This document shows, one piece after another, positions 1 to 6,223 of a stretch of 8,703 nt of DNA. The stretch is taken from NCBI GenBank assembly GCA_946480965.1, contig CAMLMI010000182.1, forward strand, positions 1-8,703. The letters are read 5' to 3'. Below the pieces are notes generated by a model that saw only the letters and a program-made list of their open reading frames with translations, ran no database searches and was not told the DNA's origin. This stretch comes from an uncultured Verrucomicrobiales bacterium. Lineage in GTDB: Bacteria > Verrucomicrobiota > Verrucomicrobiae > Limisphaerales > CANJSG01. Made by a program: the position numbers and the translations under genes. How positions within the stretch are numbered: the stretch's first letter is position 1; each line of letters opens with the position of its first letter.

Positions 1-390
1 GAACTCTTCACTCCCCTGAAAAAGTTCGCTGGTCCGCAGATCTTCGTCTGCCCCACCGACACCAAACGTTTCCCGACGACCACTACTCTCCAAGCCACCA
101 ATCTCAGCTACTTCCTGAATCTCTCGTCGCGGCTGGTCGACACCAACCAAGTCCTGCTCGGCGACAGGCATTTGGCGTTGAACGGCACCGCCATCGGACC
201 CGGCCAGGTCACGATTCAAGCCGGTTCCACGCTCGATTGGACCCGGGAACTGCATCCTCTGGGCGGAAAGAAAACCCAAGGCGTCATGTCCTTCACCGAT
301 GGTCATGCAGAAATCGTGCGCGGAGGCCCAACGGTTTCGGCGACGTTTGACCGGAGCGGGCAGCGCGAACAGACGCTGCTGGTCCCTTGA
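1..390 (+). CDS. Pseudopilin / type II secretion-like protein, C-terminal part (5' truncated by window edge)
   Basis: Frame 1 is open from the first base to a TGA at 388-390, giving 129 residues of a C-terminus. The visible part has VCPTD near residue 17, a NLSYFLNL stretch, LLGDRH near residue 54 and FTDGHAEIV near residue 98. This order (Cys-Pro-Thr/Ser-Asp, then an aromatic strand, then a closing DGH) is what I know from the large family of prepilin-type N-terminal cleavage/methylation proteins of Verrucomicrobiota, Planctomycetota and Lentisphaerota. The cleavable prepilin leader and hydrophobic helix should lie left of the window. Such proteins are exported and anchored in the inner membrane, and their individual roles are mostly unknown. 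A TTG at 172 could be read as a start but would cut the domain, so the gene is best read as continuing upstream. It converges on the minus-strand gene ending at 470. Family assignment is fairly secure; specific function is not known. Confidence 0.8.
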   Translation, partial: ELFTPLKKFAGPQIFVCPTDTKRFPTTTTLQATNLSYFLNLSSRLVDTNQVLLGDRHLALNGTAIGPGQVTIQAGSTLDWTRELHPLGGKKTQGVMSFTDGHAEIVRGGPTVSATFDRSGQREQTLLVP

Positions 391-415
391 TTTCATAAGA
401 TGCCGTGAGGCCGAC

Positions 416-441
416 GTCGGAGATGTGGCTGATCATCCGAC
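416..441. terminator. Weak candidate bidirectional hairpin between convergent genes
   Basis: The arms GTCGGA (416-421) and TCCGAC (436-441) pair over six bases with a 14-base loop. An alternative pairs four outer bases, bulges two, and then pairs GATG (422-425) with CATC (434-437). The site overlaps a perfect 10-base palindrome, CCGACGTCGG, at 411-420. It sits in the 79-base gap between two convergent stop codons, where a shared terminator would be expected. There is no clear T-run on either side, so a Rho-independent terminator is only a possibility. Confidence 0.22.
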
Positions 442-469
442 TCCAGCGAAGGTTCGCGGAAAATGACCG

Positions 470-895
470 CTATCGTTTGTAGTAGGGGCGGCCACCGTTT
501 TCAGCCCAATGGTCCCACATCGCGTTGAGAGATTCGTCGGTCACTTGTTTGACCCAGTCTCCGTCGTCGCGCCCATACCAGACCTTGGCTTCGGGAAGGC
601 GTCTCCTGAGAAACTCCAAGACCGCCGCGATCTGCGGCCAGTATCCCCTTTCATAATCGGGCCCGTAGTAGGGGCTGTTCAGTTCGACTTGGTAAATGCC
701 AACCGTTTCAGGCAGCCCATCGGGAAGAAACTGATTCTCCGTTGCTGGGATCTGGGAAATGACTTCCTCTCCAATGTCGAAGCTCAGAGAGCAGGTCTCG
801 CCGACCGCTTCGCTCAAATGCGATCTCAACGTAGCCAACCTTTCCTTCTCAATAGGAGAATCCAACGTGGCGAAGATGTGGGCGTCAACGGGCAT
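470..895 (-). CDS. Hypothetical protein, 141 aa, with YYGPxYERG and VWYGRDDGD motifs
   Basis: I do not recognise a named family. The ATG at 893-895 opens a 141-residue soluble protein with no signal peptide or membrane segment. The N-terminal half (about residues 1-70) reads as alternating strands and helices beginning MPVDAHIFATLD. The C-terminal half is more distinctive: GIYQVELNSPYYGPDYERGYWPQ-type sequence at about 66-88, a helix rich in Leu and Arg (about 89-101), then VWYGRDDGDWV near 104-114 and a Trp/Tyr-rich tail. The acidic, aromatic-rich make-up resembles small orphan proteins often found beside polymorphic toxins, but no toxin is visible here. The gene is AT-richer than the esterase upstream of it, which is on the same strand with 101 bases between them. 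Only a weak GGA precedes the start. Coding status is supported by sensible protein composition; function is open. Confidence 0.68.
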   Translation of the reverse strand: MPVDAHIFATLDSPIEKERLATLRSHLSEAVGETCSLSFDIGEEVISQIPATENQFLPDGLPETVGIYQVELNSPYYGPDYERGYWPQIAAVLEFLRRRLPEAKVWYGRDDGDWVKQVTDESLNAMWDHWAENGGRPYYKR

Positions 896-996
896 GAGTC
901 CATAGTCTGCTACGCAAAGCAGCGTGTCTCCTTTTTCCTAACCGGGTCGCATCTAATTCGCCGCGTATCCCTGCGAAATCCGCCCCGGCAGCGCTC

Positions 997-2262
997 TCAC
1001 CGCTGGAGCTTCGTGAGCGCCGCTTCCACCTGCCCGATGTCCTTCAGCGCATGGGCGGGCAGCGGGTGGGCTTCATCGAAGACATGGAGCGCGGAGGGCG
1101 ATTCGATCGTCACCTTGGATTCGTCGATCTCGCCGGCGGCGTTGAGCGTGGCCTGAAGGTTCAGGCCGAGATGCTGGGCGAGGAAGCGGTAAAGCGCGGC
1201 GCGTTTGGACGGGCCGTAGTCGTGGCCTTCGTCGGGGAGATGCGTGTTGGCCACGCGGTCGGTGGCGCCGTGGTAGCCGTAGATCTTCTGGAGGAAAGGG
1301 AACTCGGACTGGGGCGTGTGCTGGGTCCAGTCCTTGCCATTGGAGACGAGGAGCTGCGGCCGGGGCGCGGCCAGTGCGGCGATCATCGCGTTGTTCACGA
1401 AATGGTCGTCGCTCCGGTGGATGGGCAGGCCGCTTTCACACTGGCAGCCGCCGAAGAAGTAGGCCGAGACCATTACCACCGGCACACTCACGGTGATGCG
1501 CGGATCGAGCGCGGCGAGGAGGAACGACTGGGTGCCGCCGCCGGACTCGCCGTTGACCGCGACCCGCTTCGGGTCCGCGCCTTCGAGCGAGAGCAGGTAG
1601 TCCACGGCGCGGATGGCGTTCCAGGTCTGGAGCGTGAGGGTGAAAGGCCGCCGATGCGCCTCCTGCCCGACCTGCGGGATGGTGTCGCCGAAGCCCACCA
1701 TGTCGATGGACAGCACGGCCGCACCCATGCGGGCGAGCGTGGCGCTGCGGGCCTGGGTGTTCGGATGGAAGCTGGCGTGCTTGGCGTAGTCCTCCGGTTT
1801 CTTGATGCCGCCGTCGTGGCCGTGGGTGGAAAGCACCACCGGGAACGGCCTCTTGGCGTCGAGAGGTCGGTAGAGCTTTCCCGTGACAAAGAAGCCGGGC
1901 ACGGACTCGAAGGCGACATTTTCCACCGTGTAGCCGTCGTGCGTGCGTTTGGAATGGGAGATGGGATTGAGCGGTGTGCGCTTCGGCCAGGGCGCGAGGT
2001 TCATCCGCTCTTGGATGCGATTTCGCGCGTGGGTGGCGTAGGCGTCCCACGAGGCGCGATCGGGGAAGCGGACCAAGGCCGCGTCGAGCAATGCCTGCCC
2101 TTGCTCGGGCTTGAGGAAGTTCCCCGGGCACAGCGCGGGATTGTTCGTCGGTCCGGGCGGAATCCCGGCCGGAGCCCACCCGACCGGATCGGCTGCGAAG
2201 GCGGCGGGCAACAGGACGAGACCGAGCAAACCACCGAGACGGGCGAAGAATGGGGAGTTCAT
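997..2262 (-). CDS. Secreted alpha/beta-hydrolase, acetylxylan-esterase / dienelactone-hydrolase-like
   Basis: Probably hydrolyses ester bonds, perhaps acetyl or other acyl groups on polysaccharides, after export. Numbered from the ATG at 2260-2262, the 421-residue protein starts with a classic Sec signal peptide: Arg at 8, a hydrophobic core at 9-20 and a likely cut after AFA (residue 23). An N-terminal helical section (about 45-95) precedes the hydrolase fold, which begins around 115. The oxyanion-side motif STHGHDGG lies at 145-152. The nucleophile elbow NGESGGG places Ser240, SNGKD suggests Asp311 as the acid, and DEGHDYG places His347. Length and layout fit the large esterases common in Planctomycetota and Verrucomicrobiota. 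An in-frame ATG at 2272-2274 (four residues longer) is an equally possible start. The reading frame stays open to 2688, but those codons lie opposite the kinase gene and before the signal peptide. No Shine-Dalgarno is evident. Substrate is unknown. Confidence 0.87.
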   Translation of the reverse strand: MNSPFFARLGGLLGLVLLPAAFAADPVGWAPAGIPPGPTNNPALCPGNFLKPEQGQALLDAALVRFPDRASWDAYATHARNRIQERMNLAPWPKRTPLNPISHSKRTHDGYTVENVAFESVPGFFVTGKLYRPLDAKRPFPVVLSTHGHDGGIKKPEDYAKHASFHPNTQARSATLARMGAAVLSIDMVGFGDTIPQVGQEAHRRPFTLTLQTWNAIRAVDYLLSLEGADPKRVAVNGESGGGTQSFLLAALDPRITVSVPVVMVSAYFFGGCQCESGLPIHRSDDHFVNNAMIAALAAPRPQLLVSNGKDWTQHTPQSEFPFLQKIYGYHGATDRVANTHLPDEGHDYGPSKRAALYRFLAQHLGLNLQATLNAAGEIDESKVTIESPSALHVFDEAHPLPAHALKDIGQVEAALTKLQR

Positions 2263-2274
2263 GGCGCGGATCAT

Positions 2275-2404
2275 GGGGAACGTGTCCGCAGGAGTAGCAG
2301 TTGAACGGACGACGGAAAAGCCTTCGCTCGGGGCGGAGGGATGCCCTTTCCACCACGGCTCGCGGCTTGAGTCGGCTTCGTCCGCATGGTTTTCTGCCCG
2401 GGCC
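2275..2404. promoter_or_regulatory. Divergent intergenic region expected to hold the esterase and kinase promoters
   Basis: The esterase (minus) and the kinase (plus) start back to back here, so both promoters should lie in these roughly 130-142 bases. I looked for -35/-10 pairs: TTGAAC at about 2303 and TTGAGT at about 2367 are the closest to a -35 box, but neither has a convincing -10 box at the right distance in this GC-rich DNA. No operator-like inverted repeat stands out. The call rests on gene orientation, not on a recognised motif. Confidence 0.35.
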
Positions 2405-4324
2405 ATGAGCACGTCAGCCCCGGCGCAGGAGGAGAAGCGCACCGATTCGCAGGAGAGCCTGAGCTGGAAGCCCGACGGCTTGATCGGCCGGGGCCGCTTC
2501 AAGCTTGTGCGCTTCATCGCGCAGGGCGGCATGGGCATTGTCTGGGAAGCCTTCGACACCAAGCTCAAGGAACGCGTGGCGGTGAAGACCGTGCCCGCCG
2601 AGCTGCGCTCGAACTTTCCCGCCTTCGACCATCTGCGTCGCGAGATCGTCCGCAACCGCGCGCTGTCGCACCCGAACATCGTCCGCATCCACGACCTCTA
2701 CGAAGAGGAGGGCGAGGAGCCCTTCATCGTGATGGAACTGGTGGACGGACGCGGGCTCAACGAATGGCAGGCCGAGCAGGACGACGGCGTCTTCGACTGG
2801 GAATGGTTCAAGCCCTTCCTCCTCCAGATCTGCGACGCGCTGGCCTACGCGCACCAGCGCAACATCGTCCATCGCGACCTGAAACCGGCCAACGTCCTCC
2901 TCGGCGCCGACGGCCAGATCAAGCTCATCGATTTCGGCCTCGCCACGCATTTCACCGACGCGCTCCATCCGATGTCCCGCTCGCTCGGGGCCAGCGGCAC
3001 CACGGCCTACATGAGCCCGCAGCAGGTCGAGGGCTGGCCCTCGACCGCGCAGGACGACATCTACGCACTGGGCGCGACGCTGTTCGAGCTGCTGACCGGC
3101 CAGCCGCCCTTCGTCGGCGGCGACTTGGCGCATCAGGTGGCGCACCATCCGCCGCCGAAGCTTCAGGAACGGATCGAGCAACTCGGCCTGAACCGCACGA
3201 TCTCCGGCGAAGCGGAACTCTTCGTCGGCTCCTGCCTGATCAAGGACACAGCCGTCCGGCCGAAGACGGTGGATCGACTGGTTGGATTGCTCCACGGCAG
3301 CGTTGAAACGAACTTTGGTTCGAAGAGTGATCCGGAGGTCGCGAATGAGAATCAGGTCGGCGAGTCGTTCGCGAATGACAGGCCCAGGCCCAGATCAAAA
3401 AGGAAGCTGTTTGTGACGTTGGCCGTGCTGGTGGTCACGGTTGTTTGCTGCATCAATGCCGCCTTGGTTTGGAAGATGTATGGTGGATTCAGGTTCTTTT
3501 CGCCCGGCAGGAACCCGACCCCGCGTGCGGTTCCGTCTCCTTCTCCGACGCCGATTGTGCCGGCTGCCAACGCGGGCGGGTCAACGGACGGTGTGGTCCA
3601 GCGCATGGAGGTGAAAGCCTTAGACTTGGCGAGCCAGATAGGCACTAGCCTTGTCGGCGCTACGACCGAGCCGCAGTTCAAGAGCCCTTGCTTTGTGGTG
3701 TTCAAAAAAGTGTCTGGCCAATCCGTCTCCCTCATGCTCGGCCCGGGGCGCTGGGAGCTGAAAGACGGTGTTCTGTCCGTGAGATTGGATCGTTCTTCGG
3801 ACGAAACCTACGTGCGCGACTCTTTGACCGAATTTGCGGAGTTCAAAGTTTGGTCGGCCGACGTGTTCGTCGAACGCGGAACCGTGTTGTTCGGATCACA
3901 CGTGATCAAACCGGCCGATGACGGGCGGATCGACGTCCTTGTCTCGCAGCTGGAAATTAGGAGCGCCTCTATGGGGCCCGTGATCTCTGAAACATGGCGA
4001 GTCGATCCTTCGCGGCTCGGAGGAAGCACTCCCCACTGGTATTCCTATTTGAAAGCGCCTTGGCGGATGCAGGGGGCAATCCATTCAGGGGAAAAAGATT
4101 CAATCCGTTCCAGCTCTTGGAACACGGTCTCCGTCAACACGGACTCCCGACTGCGGACGTTTTCGGTCAATGGCGAGAATGTGGGCGCGCTGACGATGAC
4201 TACGGGACACGATTCAGCCGCTTCATTCTTCCTTCGGATCAAAGGCGATCCATCAGGGGCGGCGACGGTTCATCTTGGGAATCTGACCATCAATGAACCC
4301 TCGGCCAGGGGTTTTCCAAGATAG
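2405..4324 (+). CDS. Transmembrane Ser/Thr protein kinase with a DUF1080-like extracytoplasmic domain
   Basis: A Hanks-type receptor kinase of 639 residues that should phosphorylate Ser/Thr on cytoplasmic proteins in response to something outside the membrane. The kinase domain spans about 33-300: Gly-rich loop AQGGMG (39-44), VAVK with Lys61, Glu80 of helix C, HRDLKPAN with Asp158 and Asn163, DFG at 176-178, and Arg285 near the end. All catalytic residues are present; the usual SPE of the activation segment is SPQ (204-206). A charged stretch (RPRPRSKRK) leads to one membrane helix at about 335-357, then a Pro-rich spacer (367-386). The outer part (about 400-639) has W450-ELKDGVL, a hydrophobic EFAEFKVW strand (478-483), WNTVSV at 572-577, SVNGENV (587-593) and a final strand ending LGNLTIN. 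This order matches my memory of DUF1080/LamG-like folds, an inference. The ATG at 2405 was chosen because it directly precedes the kinase domain; in-frame ATGs further left run into the esterase start. There is no Shine-Dalgarno. Confidence 0.9.
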   Translation: MSTSAPAQEEKRTDSQESLSWKPDGLIGRGRFKLVRFIAQGGMGIVWEAFDTKLKERVAVKTVPAELRSNFPAFDHLRREIVRNRALSHPNIVRIHDLYEEEGEEPFIVMELVDGRGLNEWQAEQDDGVFDWEWFKPFLLQICDALAYAHQRNIVHRDLKPANVLLGADGQIKLIDFGLATHFTDALHPMSRSLGASGTTAYMSPQQVEGWPSTAQDDIYALGATLFELLTGQPPFVGGDLAHQVAHHPPPKLQERIEQLGLNRTISGEAELFVGSCLIKDTAVRPKTVDRLVGLLHGSVETNFGSKSDPEVANENQVGESFANDRPRPRSKRKLFVTLAVLVVTVVCCINAALVWKMYGGFRFFSPGRNPTPRAVPSPSPTPIVPAANAGGSTDGVVQRMEVKALDLASQIGTSLVGATTEPQFKSPCFVVFKKVSGQSVSLMLGPGRWELKDGVLSVRLDRSSDETYVRDSLTEFAEFKVWSADVFVERGTVLFGSHVIKPADDGRIDVLVSQLEIRSASMGPVISETWRVDPSRLGGSTPHWYSYLKAPWRMQGAIHSGEKDSIRSSSWNTVSVNTDSRLRTFSVNGENVGALTMTTGHDSAASFFLRIKGDPSGAATVHLGNLTINEPSARGFPR

Positions 4325-4406
4325 ACCGATCCCAGCGAACTGTTGGGCTGGACCACCTCAACTGCCCCCTTCCCACCCCGCCGTTCCCGCGTATGCTCCG
4401 CGCCTC

Positions 4407-5906
4407 ATGCGACGCATCGACGAGCTGACGTTCGACAACACCTACGCCCGGCTGCCGGAAGTTTTCTTCCAGCGGGTCGCGCCCACGCCGTTCGAGAATC
4501 CCCGGCTCGTCCACTTCAACCCCGCCGCCGCCAATCTTCTCGGCCTCGATCCTGCCGAGGCGGAGCGGCCGGACTTCGCGGAGTTCATCACCGGCCGCAA
4601 ACCGATCCCCGGCAGCGAGCCCATCGCCATGCTCTACGCCGGGCACCAGTTCGGCCACTACGTGCCGCAGCTCGGCGATGGACGGGCCATCCTGCTGGGC
4701 GAGGTGAAGTCGCCGGTGCAGGGCCTCTACAACGGCCATCTCCAGCTCTCGACCGACAAGTGGGATCTCCAGGTGAAGGGCGCGGGCAAGACCGCCTTCT
4801 CCCGCTTCGGCGACGGACGCGCGGTGCTGCGGTCGTCGGTGCGCGAGTATCTGTGCGGCGAAGCCATGCACGGCCTCGGCATTCCGACGACGCGCGCGCT
4901 CTGCCTCATCGGCAGCGATGAACCGGTCTTCCGCGAACAGCCGGAGCCGGGCGCGATGATTGTGCGGTTGGCGCCGAGCCATGTGCGCTTCGGCAGCTTC
5001 GAGGTCTTCTACTACCGCGAGCAGGTGGAAAATCTCCGCACCTTGGCCGACTACGTGATCGGGCAGTTCTACCCGCAATTCGCCTCCGTGCCGGCGCAGG
5101 AGAAGTATTACCGCTGGTTCAAGGAAGTGGTCCGTCGCACCGGCCAGCTCATGGCGGAGTGGCAGGCGGTCGGCTTCTGCCACGGCGTGATGAACACGGA
5201 CAACTTCTCCATCCTCGGCCTGACGATGGACTACGGCCCGTATGGGTTCATGGATGACTTCAATCCCGGCCACATCTGCAACCACACCGACCAGACCGGG
5301 CTCTACTCCTACCAGAACCAGCCGCGCATCGGGTTCTTCAATCTCCAATGCCTCGGGCAGGCGCTGTCGCCGCTGATGACGGCCGACCAGGTGAACGCCG
5401 CCTTGGCCGACTACGAGCCGTCGCTCGCCACGCACTTCCTCGATCTGCTGGGCGCGAAGCACGGCTTCAAACACCAGCAGCCTGTCGATGAGGAGATCTT
5501 CCGCGACACCTTCGAGCTGCTGAAGGGTTCGGATTTCACGAGGTTCTTCCGCGCGCTGAATTCGTTCTCCACCGAGCCGGGCGCGACCAACGCGCCGCTG
5601 CGTGATCTCGTGGTCAACCGGCTGGCCTGGGAAGCCTGGTCCGAGCGCTACGCAGCCCGGTTGCGCGGCGAATCGAGCCAGGACGCCGAGCGCAAGGGCC
5701 GGATGGACCGGATCAATCCCAAGTTCGTCCTGCGAAACTACCTCGCCCAGGAAGCCATCGACGCCGCGCACGAACGCGACGCCTCGGAGATCGACGCTTT
5801 GCTGAAGGTGCTGCGCAACCCCTTCGCCGAACATCCCGAGTTCGAGCGCTTCGCCGCTCCGCCACCGGACTGGGGCCGGACGTTGGAAGTGAGCTGTTCG
5901 TCGTAG
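4407..5906 (+). CDS. selO: Protein adenylyltransferase SelO (YdiU/UPF0061 family), Cys form
   Basis: SelO is a pseudokinase-fold enzyme that binds ATP in a flipped pose and transfers AMP to Ser, Thr or Tyr of target proteins; in E. coli (YdiU) it is linked to the oxidative stress response. The 499-residue product begins MRRIDELTFDNTYARLPE, a typical family N-terminus, which is why the ATG at 4407 was preferred over the in-frame ATG at 4293 inside the kinase gene. Visible family motifs: GDGRAILLGE (90-99), LQVKGAGKTAFSR (121-133) with Lys124, GDGRAVLRSSVREYL (135-149), and HGVMNTDNFSILGLTMDYGP (259-278) with the likely catalytic Asp265, metal-binding Asn266 and Asp275. Cys291 (GHICNHTD) and Cys497 in the C-terminal EVSCSS correspond to the redox pair in E. 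coli YdiU; Cys497 is where eukaryotic SELENOO carries selenocysteine. Length is usual and the gene looks intact. It follows the kinase after 82 bases on the same strand. No Shine-Dalgarno is evident. Confidence 0.96.
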   Translation: MRRIDELTFDNTYARLPEVFFQRVAPTPFENPRLVHFNPAAANLLGLDPAEAERPDFAEFITGRKPIPGSEPIAMLYAGHQFGHYVPQLGDGRAILLGEVKSPVQGLYNGHLQLSTDKWDLQVKGAGKTAFSRFGDGRAVLRSSVREYLCGEAMHGLGIPTTRALCLIGSDEPVFREQPEPGAMIVRLAPSHVRFGSFEVFYYREQVENLRTLADYVIGQFYPQFASVPAQEKYYRWFKEVVRRTGQLMAEWQAVGFCHGVMNTDNFSILGLTMDYGPYGFMDDFNPGHICNHTDQTGLYSYQNQPRIGFFNLQCLGQALSPLMTADQVNAALADYEPSLATHFLDLLGAKHGFKHQQPVDEEIFRDTFELLKGSDFTRFFRALNSFSTEPGATNAPLRDLVVNRLAWEAWSERYAARLRGESSQDAERKGRMDRINPKFVLRNYLAQEAIDAAHERDASEIDALLKVLRNPFAEHPEFERFAAPPPDWGRTLEVSCSS

Positions 5907-5947
5907 TTCGCCGGCCTCCGCAGCCGTGACGGCCGCGCCATACGGCC

Positions 5948-6220
5948 CTAGCCGACCAGCTCGATGCGATGCCCCTCGGCCCAGGTCGGCGGCTCCAGCT
6001 TTTCCACCAGCCGGAGAATCACCTTCTCCGGCACCGGCTCGGGACGTTTGCGGTTCCGCGCCAGCGCCGTTTCCAAGGGCGGCTTCAGATAGACGATCTC
6101 GATCCGCGTGCCGTAGTCGGCGAAGAGATCTATCCACCGGCGGCGCATCTGGCGGGTGAGGTTCGTCGCGTTGAAGGCGAAGTCGGGGTCGGTGCGTAGG
6201 AGCTTCCTAGTCAGTGCCAA
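5948..6220 (-). pseudogene. C-terminal remnant of a P-loop (AAA_33 / polynucleotide-kinase-like) kinase
   Basis: About 90 residues, stopping at TAG (5948-5950), match the second half of a P-loop kinase family I recognise by its FNATNL (16-21), WIDLFADYG (29-37), IEIVYL (40-45) and Arg-rich lid RNRKRPEPVPEKVI (55-68). Complete members begin with a Walker A loop (GxPGSGKST) and about 75 further residues before the ATNL motif. None of that is here: upstream in the same frame there is one Gly codon and then the TGA that ends the CHAT gene (6224-6226), and the DNA beyond is CHAT coding sequence. Only a TTG at 6220 could start translation. Without Walker A the product could not bind ATP, so I read this as a 5'-truncated gene, cut at about 6200-6220. 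Intact relatives phosphorylate nucleic-acid ends or small substrates, and the original substrate here is unknown. The gene converges on selO with 41 bases between stops. Confidence 0.72.
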
Positions 6221-6223
6221 ACC

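Noticed and set aside
989..1005. Hairpin CAGCG / CGCTG at the end of the esterase gene as a terminator
   Set aside because: Five pairs only, overlapping the stop codon, with no T-run following on the minus strand.
509..1156. A 215-codon open frame on the plus strand over the 141-aa protein
   Set aside because: It spans the intergenic gap and the ends of two minus-strand genes. Its product is Arg-rich and unstructured in appearance, while the minus frame has sensible protein composition.
1051..2304. A 417-codon open frame on the plus strand, antisense to the esterase
   Set aside because: Low-complexity Gly/Arg/Val/Glu composition with no domain, opposite a clear hydrolase with signal peptide and catalytic triad.
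2263..2688. In-frame N-terminal extension of the esterase to an ATG at 2688
   Set aside because: The extension overlaps the kinase gene, reads as Arg/Ser-rich noise, and would bury the Sec signal peptide in the interior.
4293..4406. Upstream ATG for selO at 4293
   Set aside because: The additional 38 residues overlap the kinase end, are Pro-rich and unlike SelO, whereas the ATG at 4407 gives the normal family N-terminus.
5931..5947. Hairpin GGCCG / CGGCC between the selO and kinase-remnant stops as a terminator
   Set aside because: Only five pairs with a seven-base loop and no T-run; such short GC stems are expected by chance in this DNA.
4290..6137. A 615-codon open frame on the minus strand, antisense to selO
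   Set aside because: Its product is rich in Arg, Ala, Glu, Gly and Val with no recognisable domain, and it mirrors selO codons whose third bases are G or C. SelO on the other strand has every family motif, so this is a GC-driven shadow.
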